A stretch of DNA of 64,000 bases from JARICQ01 sp964527205 (GCA_964527205.1 CAZGQG010000007.1:1-64000), one strand, 5' to 3'; positions 47,582 through 56,855 are shown, counted from the stretch's first letter. The notes: generated from the sequence alone by a model not told the origin. Made by a program: numbers and translations.

Positions 47582-48907
47582 CTATTTAAAGTGTTTTAAA
47601 AACTCCCCTGTCTCTTCCTTCAATTTATCTAAATCCAGATCCTGGACTTTTTTATCTTCAAGCTTATATCTATCCTTAAGGGATAGGACTTTATATACTT
47701 TTTTATCTATTCTCTCCATGGATATGTCTCCCTCTTCTATAGTCTTTTTTATCTCCTCTATTGTCCCAATGGTATTGGCTTCCCCGTGGCATAGGAGAAG
47801 GATGTCTCCTCCTGCTTGAAGGAATTCTATAGCCGCATCCTCTATACTATAATTATTCACTATGGCACCCATGGTCATATCATCTGAAATAATTATACCC
47901 TCATAGGCTAGGTCTTTTCTAAGTAAATCCTGGATAATGACTGGTGACATGCTGGCAGGCTTATTCCCGTCTATATTGGGATATAGGATATGGGCTAGCA
48001 TAATCATTTCAATCCCTTCTTTTATAGCCCTCTGAAATGGCAGGATTTCAAAGGACTTTAGTTCTTCTAAACTCTTGTCTAAACTGGGTAAATCCAGGTG
48101 GGAATCCATATGGGTATCTCCATGACCTGGAAAATGCTTGGCCACAGGTATTATATTAGTAGATCTCATGCCTCGGATTACATTTAATCCTGTCTGCTGA
48201 ACAAGTTCTACTGTCCTTCCATAGGCCCTATCCCCTATTACTGTGTTTTCTGGATTTGAATATATGTCTAGGACTGGAGCAAAGTTTAAATTAAAGCCTA
48301 AAGATCCTAGTCTATGTCCCAAAATGACTCCCAAACTCCTTGCCAGCTCCTCATTCTCCTTAGCACCTATATCTAGTCCACTAGGTAGTCTATGGTAGTC
48401 TGAGGGCAACCTGCTCACCCTGCCCCCTTCTTCATCTATGGATAGGAATAGTGGAATCTGGTTGGATTTATTTTCCTCTTTTATACTATTTATTAAATTT
48501 TTTGTTTGCTCAATGTCTTTTATATTCCTTGAAAAAAAGATAAATCCACCAAGTTTATAGTCCTGAATTAAGCTTTGGAGTCCTGGAGTCATGTCTTCTC
48601 CCTCAAAGCCACTAATGACTAGCTGGCCTATTTTTTCTTCCAAGCTCATCCCAGCCATCAGCTTTCTTATCCTAGCTTCCACTTCCTCTTCTTCATCTTT
48701 TTTATCTTCCTCTTCATCTTTTCCCTCTTTATCTTTTCTATCTTGATCTTCTTTATTTTCCCTATCCTTATCAGCTTCTTCTAGATCTTCTATTTTTTCT
48801 AGATCTTCCCCATTCTCTTCCTCCCCTGCTCCTCCATCCATATCGGCACAGGCTGTAAGATTTGTTAAAATCATGATCCCAATTAGTATGTATAGTAGTT
48901 TTTTCAA
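47582..48907 (-). CDS. nagZ: GH3 beta-N-acetylhexosaminidase lipoprotein (NagZ-like)
   Basis: A 441-residue surface lipoprotein that removes N-acetylglucosamine from peptidoglycan fragments. The signal peptide ends with lipobox LTAC (Cys20). A linker of about 55 residues is almost wholly Glu, Asp and Lys. The GH3 catalytic domain follows with LFLSIDEEGGRVSR, the NagZ motif KHFPGHGDT with its catalytic histidine, and the nucleophile aspartate in IISDDMTM. It begins the operon nagZ-addB-addA-hydrolase. A terminator separates it from glsA upstream. Confidence 0.92.
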   Translation of the reverse strand: MKKLLYILIGIMILTNLTACADMDGGAGEEENGEDLEKIEDLEEADKDRENKEDQDRKDKEGKDEEEDKKDEEEEVEARIRKLMAGMSLEEKIGQLVISGFEGEDMTPGLQSLIQDYKLGGFIFFSRNIKDIEQTKNLINSIKEENKSNQIPLFLSIDEEGGRVSRLPSDYHRLPSGLDIGAKENEELARSLGVILGHRLGSLGFNLNFAPVLDIYSNPENTVIGDRAYGRTVELVQQTGLNVIRGMRSTNIIPVAKHFPGHGDTHMDSHLDLPSLDKSLEELKSFEILPFQRAIKEGIEMIMLAHILYPNIDGNKPASMSPVIIQDLLRKDLAYEGIIISDDMTMGAIVNNYSIEDAAIEFLQAGGDILLLCHGEANTIGTIEEIKKTIEEGDISMERIDKKVYKVLSLKDRYKLEDKKVQDLDLDKLKEETGEFLKHFK

Positions 48908-48936
48908 TTTCCACCTCTTTAATACTTTATTTTATT

Positions 48937-48967
48937 AAGACAAATTAGGCTAGGCCTAATTTGTCTT
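48937..48967 (-). terminator. terminator overlapping the glutaminase stop codon
   Basis: Arms AAGACAAATTAGGC (48937-48950) and GCCTAATTTGTCTT (48954-48967) with a three-base loop; T-rich sequence follows on the minus strand. The glsA stop (48966-48968) overlaps the stem. Confidence 0.85.
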
Positions 48968-49865
48968 AGTAGATACTTAAATTTAATTTTTCTGAGATAT
49001 CCTTTATCATTCCATAGCCAGCCAGGGAGTTTCCATTTTTATCTAGGACAGGACTATAAACTCCTATGCCCATCTTTCCAGTTAGGGAGGCCATTATACC
49101 TCCACCTACTCCACTTTTAGAAGCTATGCCCACCTGCCTGGCGTATTCCCCACTAAAATTATACATGCCTGAAACTGACATTATAGCTGTAACTATTCTC
49201 TTTAATTCATTATCTTCCTTATTATTTTCCCTATCAGCTATATATAGGCCTATCCTTGCTAGGTCCATACTATTGACCTCTATAGAGCACTGCTTGAAAT
49301 AAGCATCCAGTATAGACTCTACATCTCCCTCTAAGGATCCATTTGCCTTCATTAAATAGGCCATGGCCCTATTCTTATCCCCTGTAAGCTTCTCACTTTG
49401 GAAGATTTCCCTATTATAATCAAGGCTATCATTGCCTGTAACTTTTTTATAAAATTCTAAGATCTTGGAAAACCTGTCTTTTCCATCTTCTTCCTTAATC
49501 AGGGAAGTGGTGAGGATTGCTCCTGCATTAATCATAGGATTAGCTGGTTTTTTATCCTCTCCTAGGTCCAGTTTAAAGAGGCTATTAAAGGCCTCATCTG
49601 TACCCTCATAGCCAATCTTTTCAAAGACCCTCTCTTCTCCATTGTCCCTTATAGCCAGCATAAGACTAAGGACCTTGGAAATACTCTGTATAGTAAATTT
49701 ATGGTCCCAGTCTCCTGCTGAATAAACTATTCCATCCATATCTACCAGGCTTATTCCTATTTTTTCTGGATCCACCTGGCTAAGGGCTGGAATATAGTCT
49801 GCAAGCTTGCCCCTTTCTATTAAGGGCTTGTTTTTTTCAATTATCTCTAGTAGCAACTTCTCCAT
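48966..49865 (-). CDS. glsA: glutaminase
   Basis: Hydrolyses L-glutamine to glutamate and ammonia. The serine-dependent beta-lactamase-like motifs are QSISKVL (nucleophile serine), NPMINAGAI, and SGVGGGIMA. About 299 residues, the usual length. GGGAGAGG lies six bases before the ATG at 49865; the frame extends to a TTG at 49883 that I consider less likely. It is the last gene of the rluA-like - nucleoside kinase - glsA unit. Confidence 0.93.
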   Translation of the reverse strand: MEKLLLEIIEKNKPLIERGKLADYIPALSQVDPEKIGISLVDMDGIVYSAGDWDHKFTIQSISKVLSLMLAIRDNGEERVFEKIGYEGTDEAFNSLFKLDLGEDKKPANPMINAGAILTTSLIKEEDGKDRFSKILEFYKKVTGNDSLDYNREIFQSEKLTGDKNRAMAYLMKANGSLEGDVESILDAYFKQCSIEVNSMDLARIGLYIADRENNKEDNELKRIVTAIMSVSGMYNFSGEYARQVGIASKSGVGGGIMASLTGKMGIGVYSPVLDKNGNSLAGYGMIKDISEKLNLSIY

Positions 49866-49883
49866 AGAATCCTCTCCCATCAA

Positions 49884-51536
49884 TTATAACTTTGGCATAC
49901 CTATAAATTCCCTAAGTATGGAGTTTTGTGAGATCCTTGTCTCATCTTCTATATCTACAAAATACTGTAGGAACTTTAAGAGTTTTTTCGCTTCTCCATA
50001 ATGTCTGCTATCCTTGCCTATTTCCTCTAAAAGAGGCACTGCATGCTTTTTAAGGGCTGCTAGTTCATATACTAGGGCTGAGTCAAACATTATGTCTGCT
50101 TCTTCCTGGAAGGGGAATATATATTTTTCCTCACCAATCCTAACCCCATCCCAAAGATCAAAGGTCCTAATAGGGTCATTGCCCCTGGTCCTTACATCCC
50201 TTATCATTCTCCTAAGCAGCCTGGTGTCTGTGGTAGGTATCCTATTATGGGCGTCTATATTTAGCTGGGTTAGGGCTGATATATATATCTTATATTTATT
50301 TTTCTCAGGTATATAGGCAGTCATCTTTGGATTCAAGCTGTGAATCCCTTCTAAAATTATTGGATGGTCCTTGTCTACCCTGACTATATTTCCTGATCTT
50401 TCTCTTTTACCACTAATAAAGTCAAATTTTGGAAGTTCTACTTCCTTACCCTCTAGTAAATCTATTAGGTCCCTATTTAATACTTCCAGGTCTATTGCAT
50501 CTATGGTCTCAAAGTTATAGCTACCATCTTCATTTAAAGGAGTCTTTTCCCTATCTACAAAGTAATCATCCACTGAAATAGATATAGGCCTTCTTCCATT
50601 TACCTTTAGTTGTATTTCAAGTCTTTTAGCAAAGGTTGTTTTCCCTGAGGATGTTGGTCCTGCTATTAGGATAAGATGTATATCATCATCTTCACATATC
50701 CTATCAGCTATATTAGCTATTTTCTTTTCATGAAGGGCTTCTGATATTCTTATAACATCTTCTATTTCTCCATTTAAGACCTTTTCATTTAAAGATCCTA
50801 TGTAGGCCAAATCCATTATATCTCCCCACTCATTGGCCTCCTTAAATACCTTGGCCAATTTATTTAATTCCTTAAACTTAGGCAACTGGTAGTTGGATTT
50901 ACTAGTGGGAAATACAATAAGAGCTCCTGGATAGTAGTATTTAAGGTCAAAGACCTCTACAAAGGATGTGGAGGGAGCTAAGAAACCATGAAAGGTATCC
51001 ACATGTTCCCCAATATGGTATACATGGGTTTCTTCTCTTTTTAAAGTTTCTATCAGCCTAATCTTATCCTCATAGTTATTAGCCTGAAATAGTGCTATGG
51101 CTTCATCCTTAGGGACTAATTCCCTGTAGATATCATAATCTTTCTCTATTATTGTTTTCATCTCTTCTTTTATCTTTTCTATGCTCCTAAAATCTATGGA
51201 GTGATCTCCTTCAAATTCAACATAGAGTCCCTTGCCTAGGAAACTTTGAACCTGGACCCGCCTTTCCGGATATAATCTCTTGCAAGCCATAATAAAGACT
51301 GCGGAAATTGTCTTTGTATAAATCCTATAGCCGTCCTTGTCACTAATATCAAAGAATTCTATGCTTTCACCTTCTCTGGCAAAGGTATTTAGGTTGAATA
51401 CTTCATTGTTTATTTTGGCTCCCAGGTATTTTCTATACTCATCCTTATAGGCCTCTCTTGCTATGTCCTTTAGTCTTGAGCCCTGGTTAACTTGAACTTC
51501 ACCTATTCCTTCTACATGAACCTTCATCTTATCCAT
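49884..51536 (-). CDS. TGS-domain nucleoside (uridine) kinase
   Basis: A 550-residue protein: N-terminal TGS-like domain, a region like the second additional domain of threonyl-tRNA synthetase (HVDTFHGFLAPST), and a C-terminal uridine-kinase/phosphoribulokinase domain with P-loop IAGPTSSGKTTFAKRL near 285-300 and DDYFVDREKTP. This fusion is common in anaerobes and is annotated as nucleoside kinase; the physiological substrate is uncertain. It lies 14 bases after the rluA-like gene. Confidence 0.9.
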   Translation of the reverse strand: MDKMKVHVEGIGEVQVNQGSRLKDIAREAYKDEYRKYLGAKINNEVFNLNTFAREGESIEFFDISDKDGYRIYTKTISAVFIMACKRLYPERRVQVQSFLGKGLYVEFEGDHSIDFRSIEKIKEEMKTIIEKDYDIYRELVPKDEAIALFQANNYEDKIRLIETLKREETHVYHIGEHVDTFHGFLAPSTSFVEVFDLKYYYPGALIVFPTSKSNYQLPKFKELNKLAKVFKEANEWGDIMDLAYIGSLNEKVLNGEIEDVIRISEALHEKKIANIADRICEDDDIHLILIAGPTSSGKTTFAKRLEIQLKVNGRRPISISVDDYFVDREKTPLNEDGSYNFETIDAIDLEVLNRDLIDLLEGKEVELPKFDFISGKRERSGNIVRVDKDHPIILEGIHSLNPKMTAYIPEKNKYKIYISALTQLNIDAHNRIPTTDTRLLRRMIRDVRTRGNDPIRTFDLWDGVRIGEEKYIFPFQEEADIMFDSALVYELAALKKHAVPLLEEIGKDSRHYGEAKKLLKFLQYFVDIEDETRISQNSILREFIGMPKL

Positions 51537-51550
51537 CTATTTCATCCTTT

Positions 51551-52525
51551 CTAGTCAAATAAATCTATTTCTATATCTCTGATTTTTCCATCTGGCTGTG
51601 AAATAAAGCTCTTTCCATTTAAATATTCTAATTCTTCTAAGCCATTAAGTTCTATCTTATAGCCATGGAGCCACTGGTTGTTTAATCCATAGTCCTCATT
51701 AAATTTATTGTTTTCATTTGGACTTCCATATTTCCTATCCCCAATAACTGGATAGCCTAGGCTTGCTAGGTGGCCCCTGATTTGATGGGTCCTACCTGTT
51801 AAGAGCTCTATTTCCAAAAGGCTATATCCTCCCCTTGTGCTAAGAGGCATTATCCTTGTCCTTATTTCCTTAGAATCTTCACTTTCCTCTTTTTCTATGC
51901 TAACTATATTCCTATCCTCATCCTTGGATAGGTGGGCTATATCAGTAAACTCCTCTTTTAACTCTCCCCTTACTATGGTTTTATAAAATCTCCTTACTGC
52001 TCCCTTTCTTATGGCACTATTTATATCCTTTAGGGCTTCATAATTCTTTGCTCCTATTATTATGCCTGATGTGTTCCTATCCAATCTATTGCAGATTGAA
52101 GGAGTAAAGGTCCTTTCAATCCTTGGAATATATTCCTCAGTTTGAATAAGATAGGAGATCATACTGTCTACTATGTTTTCCTCAAACTCTCCACTGGCCC
52201 CATGGGAAAGTACCCCCACTGGCTTATTTATCAAGATTATATTGTCATCTTGATAAAGAATATTGGGAATTAAATTGGATCTTATCTCTTCCTTTTCCTT
52301 TTGGAATTTCTCTATAGTGGCATCTGCCAGGTATAATTGTATCTTGTCTCCTTCATATATCATGTCTTCAGGTTTTGCCCTAGACTTATTGAGTTCTATA
52401 TTCTTTTTTCTTATCATCTTATATATAAAACTGTTTGGAGCATCATCTAGATATTTTTTTAAAAACCTGTCTAATCGCTGGTCATCTTCATTCTTATTTA
52501 CAATAATTTCTCTCAATTTTTTCAC
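51551..52525 (-). CDS. RluA-family pseudouridine synthase
   Basis: A 324-residue rRNA (or tRNA) modifying enzyme. The N-terminal S4 RNA-binding domain starts at DQRLDRFLKKYL and the catalytic aspartate is in CNRLDRNTSGI. C-terminal TGRTHQIRGHLASLGYPVIGD is a family hallmark. The GTG start at 52525 has AGAAAAGG upstream. RluC, RluD or RluA specificity cannot be assigned. It is first in the operon with nucleoside kinase and glsA. Confidence 0.92.
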   Translation of the reverse strand: MKKLREIIVNKNEDDQRLDRFLKKYLDDAPNSFIYKMIRKKNIELNKSRAKPEDMIYEGDKIQLYLADATIEKFQKEKEEIRSNLIPNILYQDDNIILINKPVGVLSHGASGEFEENIVDSMISYLIQTEEYIPRIERTFTPSICNRLDRNTSGIIIGAKNYEALKDINSAIRKGAVRRFYKTIVRGELKEEFTDIAHLSKDEDRNIVSIEKEESEDSKEIRTRIMPLSTRGGYSLLEIELLTGRTHQIRGHLASLGYPVIGDRKYGSPNENNKFNEDYGLNNQWLHGYKIELNGLEELEYLNGKSFISQPDGKIRDIEIDLFD

Positions 52526-52541
52526 CTTTTCTTTTTTTCTA

Positions 52542-52550
52542 TGTTATAAT
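52542..52550 (+). promoter_or_regulatory. extended -10 promoter for the MltG-like gene
   Basis: TGTTATAAT fits TGnTATAAT, 61 bases before the ATG at 52611. A reverse TATAAT on the minus strand (near 52555-52560) may serve the divergent rluA-like gene. Confidence 0.45.
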
Positions 52551-52610
52551 CATATTATACATCATTGTAAGCCAAAACACATAATTTGTTAGATATTTTG
52601 GAGGTTATAT

Positions 52611-53087
52611 ATGAAAAGATTTTTTGATGCTATTAGAGACTTTATCTATGATTCTATAGACTACTTAATAATGTTTATAATAATTGGACTGGTGGTATTT
52701 GTTATAGGCTGGCGTATAAATATTCTCTTTGCTGAAAAACCTATAGACACTGCTGGACCCAGCAAAATTGAAAGTGAAGAAGATAATAATATAGATGAGA
52801 ATCAGGGGGAAGAAGATCAAGTGGAAGGAGAAGATACCCAGGAAGAAGATGAGGAAGAAGATTCCAATTCCACAGATCAAGAGGATATGGTTGAAGTCAC
52901 CATACCATCTGGATCCCTATCTACAGACATAGGAGCCATACTTGTATCCCAGGGCCTTATAGAAGACAAGCAAGACTTTGTTGATAAATCCCAGTCTATG
53001 GGCCTAGACACAAAACTAAAGTCTGGTAGTTTCCAGATTCAATCCGGTAGTTCTTTAGAAGAAATAATACAAATAATATCAAGATAA
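52611..53087 (+). CDS. MltG N-terminal-like membrane protein lacking the catalytic domain
   Basis: A 158-residue protein: one membrane helix (about 18-42), an acidic linker of roughly 45 residues (many Glu/Asp), then a LysM-like/YceG N-terminal fold with VTIPSGSLSTDIGAILVSQG and KSGSFQIQSGSSLEEII. This is how the N-terminal part of the lytic transglycosylase MltG looks, but the catalytic domain is absent and there is no room for it before the terminator. Possibly a regulator or anchor of MltG-type enzymes. TTTGGAGG precedes the ATG. Confidence 0.75.
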   Translation: MKRFFDAIRDFIYDSIDYLIMFIIIGLVVFVIGWRINILFAEKPIDTAGPSKIESEEDNNIDENQGEEDQVEGEDTQEEDEEEDSNSTDQEDMVEVTIPSGSLSTDIGAILVSQGLIEDKQDFVDKSQSMGLDTKLKSGSFQIQSGSSLEEIIQIISR

Positions 53088-53092
53088 GCAAA

Positions 53093-53117
53093 AAAAGTCC
53101 TCCAATGGAGGACTTTT
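53093..53117. terminator. bidirectional terminator
   Basis: Arms AAAAGTCCTCC (53093-53103) and GGAGGACTTTT (53107-53117), three-base loop, serving the MltG-like gene and the convergent 184-residue gene. Confidence 0.85.
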
Positions 53118-53670
53118 AATATTTTTCATTTATGTATCCATCTATTAATGAATCTTTTATGCCCTTTAAAAACACCTTCTTTTTCTTCAAGATTTCCAAT
53201 AAGATTAGGGACTTAGAATGAAAGATAGCCTCTTCATAATCAAGGAGCACAATCTCATATAGCTCATCCTGTAGGCTCTTTGAATTAACATTGATATAGT
53301 AAGCTTCCACACCCTTGAATTCTAAAAATTCCAGGAGATTTATGGTAGCCTTATCCTTTTCATTATAGTAATTATTTCCCTTATTGTAATAATAATTGTA
53401 ATATCTTGAATGCCTTCTTGTGTTTTTAACCTCATTGGCTAGCATATTGTAGTATTTTGCCAATACATTGTAATACTGATAATTAAACATTCCCATCTCA
53501 TAGCTATCAATTCGAAGAAAAGGCTTAATATGTGTTCTCTTTACTAGGTCATGATTGTACTCTAAAAACTGTCTCTTCGTTATCTTACCCTCTGCAAACT
53601 GTGCTATTAAATATGAACGCACCTCAAAAAATTCCTCAAATGTTCTAATTGTTCTTCTATTAAGTATCAA
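53116..53670 (-). CDS. conserved-looking protein of unknown function, tyrosine-rich
   Basis: A 184-residue soluble protein from a TTG start (53670), with GGTGTAGAG before it. It is helical, with an unusual Tyr/Asn-rich centre (YYNYYYNKGNNYYNEKD, about 90-106) and a lysine-rich tail. I recall similar uncharacterised proteins in Clostridia (DUF6648 may be the name), but cannot confirm it. No catalytic motif was seen. It is transcribed alone, between terminator and rsuA-like gene. Confidence 0.7.
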   Translation of the reverse strand: MILNRRTIRTFEEFFEVRSYLIAQFAEGKITKRQFLEYNHDLVKRTHIKPFLRIDSYEMGMFNYQYYNVLAKYYNMLANEVKNTRRHSRYYNYYYNKGNNYYNEKDKATINLLEFLEFKGVEAYYINVNSKSLQDELYEIVLLDYEEAIFHSKSLILLEILKKKKVFLKGIKDSLIDGYINEKY

Positions 53671-53734
53671 ACTCTACACCCTATCTAATCTAATTTTTCT
53701 ATATTTTCCTCTACATTAAATTATTATATCATAT

Positions 53735-54457
53735 TTACCCTTCCATCAGTAGGTTTTTTTCTTCTTCACTTAATTCCCTGTATTCTCCCGGCTCTAAATC
53801 CTCATCTAATTCAAGGCCACCCATCTTCACTCTCTTTAAATACAGGACCTCTATGGACAGGGCTTGGAACATTCTCTTGACCTGATGGTACTTGCCCTCC
53901 TGTATGGTTAAATATGCTTTTGAATTTTCACCTGTCTCTATGATTTCCAGTTTTGAAGGCATGGTTTGGTAGCCATCATCAAGCTCTATTCCATAATCAA
54001 ATATATCCTTGTGTTTTTCTACTAGACTTCCCTCTACTTCTACATAGTATTTTTTATTGACTCTCTTTTTAGGTGAGAGGACATCATGGGACATCTTGCC
54101 GTCATTGCTAAGTATAAGCAGACCCTCTGTATCCTTGTCTAAGCGTCCAACTGGAAAGGGCTGGAAGATCCTATAGCTTTCATCTAATAAATCCACTACT
54201 GTCCTAGTAAGTGGATCATCTGTAGATGAAACTACTCCATCTGGTTTATTCATCATTAGGTATATATACTCCCTGTATATTACCCTTTCTCCATCAAAAT
54301 AAATCTCTTCCTCATCAGGATTCACCTTGGTTTTTCCAGTCTTTACCACTTCTTCTCCAATTCTCACTCTTCCGCTTCTAATAAAATCCTTTACTTGTTT
54401 TCTACTGCCATAGCCCATATTGCTTATTATCTTATCTATTCTCTCCATCTTATTCAT
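53735..54457 (-). CDS. RsuA/RluB-family 16S or 23S rRNA pseudouridine synthase
   Basis: A 240-residue enzyme with an N-terminal S4 domain (ERIDKIISNMGYGSRKQVKD) and the catalytic motif GRLDKDTEGLLIL. The GKYHQVKRMF motif and C-terminal region fit RsuA, which modifies 16S rRNA position 516. GAGGCGG precedes the ATG. RluB-type activity cannot be excluded. Confidence 0.9.
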   Translation of the reverse strand: MNKMERIDKIISNMGYGSRKQVKDFIRSGRVRIGEEVVKTGKTKVNPDEEEIYFDGERVIYREYIYLMMNKPDGVVSSTDDPLTRTVVDLLDESYRIFQPFPVGRLDKDTEGLLILSNDGKMSHDVLSPKKRVNKKYYVEVEGSLVEKHKDIFDYGIELDDGYQTMPSKLEIIETGENSKAYLTIQEGKYHQVKRMFQALSIEVLYLKRVKMGGLELDEDLEPGEYRELSEEEKNLLMEG

Positions 54458-54486
54458 AATTACCGCCTCTATTTTTTATCTAATCA

Positions 54487-54522
54487 CTTAAATAAAAGGC
54501 AGATATCTGCCTTTTATTTAAG
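54487..54522 (-). terminator. 36-base perfect palindrome, terminator
   Basis: Arms 54487-54504 and 54505-54522 are exact reverse complements, centred on GATATC, with AAAAGGCAGA/TCTGCCTTTT as the GC-richer core. It lies 11 bases after the stop of the P-loop gene and can end transcription either way. Confidence 0.75.
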
Positions 54523-54533
54523 TCCTTATCTAT

Positions 54534-54962
54534 TTACTTTGATAGTTCTACTTCTAGGGAACATTCTTTTAAATGCTCTGGCATTTCATCCATTGTGTAG
54601 TCCACGTTAATGTAAAACTCAGTGTCATATTTTTTAGCAATTTCATTTAGCTTCTCTGCTAAGAATCCTATTGATTCTTCATCTAATTTAATTTTCTTAT
54701 ATATACTATCAACATAAACTTTCTCTAAATCATAATCCATAGATAATATTCCACATAAAAAGCCATAGAGAGATTCAATGTTGTAGATATTGAATTCCAT
54801 GGCGTTAATTAGTCTTACATTGTAATTCAAAGAAAATATATGATCATCATCCACATCAACAAAGGCAATATTTCCATTTCCCTTGTCCATTTCATTATTA
54901 GCATTGTCGATTAACCACTTTGTCTTTCCTGCACCTTTTTCACCTAAGATAAATTTAACCAT
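54534..54962 (-). CDS. small P-loop ATP-binding protein, unknown
   Basis: A 142-residue protein that is little more than a P-loop fold: Walker A LGEKGAGKTK at 6-15, a hydrophobic strand YVDSIYKK-like VYVDSIY in the Walker B position and a final strand FYINVDYT. Similar small proteins exist in Clostridia without known function. No partner domain or membrane segment. It stands between the radical SAM gene and the rsuA-like gene with its own terminator. Confidence 0.75.
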   Translation of the reverse strand: MVKFILGEKGAGKTKWLIDNANNEMDKGNGNIAFVDVDDDHIFSLNYNVRLINAMEFNIYNIESLYGFLCGILSMDYDLEKVYVDSIYKKIKLDEESIGFLAEKLNEIAKKYDTEFYINVDYTMDEMPEHLKECSLEVELSK

Positions 54963-55000
54963 AATAATCCACCTTGCCTTTCTTATTTTATATTTTTATT

Positions 55001-55954
55001 TTATATAAACTTTTTTAAAGCCCTGCCATTTAAGTAATTAAATTTTTGGCCCTGCTGGGTTCCTCTATCCACCATGGTCTGAACTATCTCATCCCTGATC
55101 TTCCACCAGGATTCATTCCAGTTGACAAATAGGGCATTTTCCTCTGGTGCCCTACCTATTATCCTTTGAACTACAATATCTGGATCTAGGTATTCTAGGA
55201 AAACTATAACTCTTTCCATATATTCTTCCCTTGATATTAATTGGATCTGATCTTTTTTATAGATTTCCCCTAAGGCTGTACCATCTACAATATATAGGGC
55301 ATGTAATTTTATTTCTTCTACTCCCAGGGAACTTATGACCTTGGCATTTTCTATTGCATCAACTTCTCCGTCCCAGGGTAGGTTTAAAATTAAATGAGTA
55401 CAATTTCTAAGTCCATATTTCTTAAGTCTTAGGGCTGCATCTATATATTCTCCCAGACCATGTCCCCTGTTGATTTTTTCTAGGGAATGGTAGTTGACAG
55501 TTTGTAGCCCTAATTCAACAGTTATCTCCAAATCATGCTCTTCCTGGATTTCCTTTAGGAAGGCCATATACTTATCATTTATAGAGTCTGGTCTAGTTGA
55601 TATGGATATGCCCACTATATCTTCTATAATTGCCTCTTCTACATATTTTTTAAAGCTTTCAAAGGGCATATAGGTATTGGTAAAATTTTGAAAATATGCT
55701 ATAAACTTCTTGGCCTTATATCTCTTGCCTATATAGCTCATGTTTTTCCTTAATTGTTCTTCAACTGAGAGACAAGAGGACAAGTTTTCAAAGGATCCCC
55801 CTTCCTCACCGCAAAATATACATCCATCCACTCCCACATTCCCATCTCTATTGGGGCAGGTTAGTGGCAGGGATATAGGTAATTTATATACTTTTTCACC
55901 AAATCTATCCTTCAAGTAGGAAGAATAGGTCTTGTAAACTTTTATAGCTTGCAA
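55001..55954 (-). CDS. TIGR01212-family radical SAM protein (YhcC-like)
   Basis: A 317-residue radical S-adenosylmethionine enzyme. The cluster cysteines are unusual, as in this family: Cys33 in LTCPNRDG, then Cys45 and Cys48 in GCIFCGEEGG. Further motifs: FQNFTNTY, ISTRPDS and LGLQT. The reaction is not known. It follows the HAD gene by 15 bases. Confidence 0.9.
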   Translation of the reverse strand: MQAIKVYKTYSSYLKDRFGEKVYKLPISLPLTCPNRDGNVGVDGCIFCGEEGGSFENLSSCLSVEEQLRKNMSYIGKRYKAKKFIAYFQNFTNTYMPFESFKKYVEEAIIEDIVGISISTRPDSINDKYMAFLKEIQEEHDLEITVELGLQTVNYHSLEKINRGHGLGEYIDAALRLKKYGLRNCTHLILNLPWDGEVDAIENAKVISSLGVEEIKLHALYIVDGTALGEIYKKDQIQLISREEYMERVIVFLEYLDPDIVVQRIIGRAPEENALFVNWNESWWKIRDEIVQTMVDRGTQQGQKFNYLNGRALKKFI

Positions 55955-55969
55955 ATTTTTGCCCCTTTC

Positions 55970-56797
55970 TTAGATATCTAATACCCTTTTTAATTCAAAT
56001 GCAACACCAGATTCATTGTTGTTCCGAGCAGATATTAGATCTGCTGTATCCTTGATTGTCTCACTTCCATTGTTCATGGCTATACCTAGACCTGCAGACC
56101 TTATCATGGAAATATCATTGTTATTATCTCCTATGGCTATGATTTCTTCTGCCTTTATATCCATGGTCTTAGCGTATTCTAAAATACTTGACCACTTTGT
56201 ACCATCAGGATTCATAACCTCTAAAAGTGCTTCTGACATTATCATGTTTTCCATAATATGTGCATTATAAGCCCCAGGATACTTGTCTAGTATATCCAGA
56301 TAAAAATCATGTAATAATTTTAAATCTCCTGGATAAACTACTGCTAGAACATTTTTCTTCACTTCTCTATAGTCTTCTACCACCTTATATCTATTGCTGC
56401 CTAGGACATATTCATAATAGCCCTTGTTTTCTTTGGGTGGCTCAATAACCACATCATAACCATTTGTATACTCATCTACATGGATAATTGGATCTAGATT
56501 TCTCTTCTTTCCTGCTTCTACAATCCTATTAAAATCATTTATATCCATGTATTTAGATATAATTGTCTCATCATTTATAGAATTTCTCACTATATTACCA
56601 TTATTTGCTATTATTGTTATATGTTTTGCTATGTCTTGGCTTAGGTCCTTGGCTGACCAGTATCTTCTCCCTGTGGCAATTACAACCTCATAGCCTAGCT
56701 CTATTACCTTGTTAATGGTATTTAAATTGTCCTTACTTATCTTTTTATCATCATTTAGCAATGTCCCATCTAGGTCTATTGCTATTAATTTGTACAT
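55970..56797 (-). CDS. Cof-type HAD hydrolase
   Basis: A 275-residue phosphatase of the haloacid dehalogenase superfamily, C2-cap type. Catalytic Asp8 and Asp10 are in AIDLDGTLL; motif II ATGRRYW, a conserved lysine in DGTKWSS and motif III IAIGDNNNDISM are present. Substrates are usually sugar phosphates or flavin-type phosphates. It heads a two-gene unit with the radical SAM gene. Confidence 0.92.
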   Translation of the reverse strand: MYKLIAIDLDGTLLNDDKKISKDNLNTINKVIELGYEVVIATGRRYWSAKDLSQDIAKHITIIANNGNIVRNSINDETIISKYMDINDFNRIVEAGKKRNLDPIIHVDEYTNGYDVVIEPPKENKGYYEYVLGSNRYKVVEDYREVKKNVLAVVYPGDLKLLHDFYLDILDKYPGAYNAHIMENMIMSEALLEVMNPDGTKWSSILEYAKTMDIKAEEIIAIGDNNNDISMIRSAGLGIAMNNGSETIKDTADLISARNNNESGVAFELKRVLDI

Positions 56798-56823
56798 ATT
56801 TTCCCTCCATATTTACATAAAAA

Positions 56824-56842
56824 CACTTTCTATTAGAAAGTG
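56824..56842 (-). terminator. terminator of the DUF1292 gene
   Basis: Arms CACTTTCT (56824-56831) and AGAAAGTG (56835-56842), extended by A/T pairs; TTTTTA follows on the minus strand. Confidence 0.75.
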
Positions 56843-56855
56843 CTTTTATATTATA

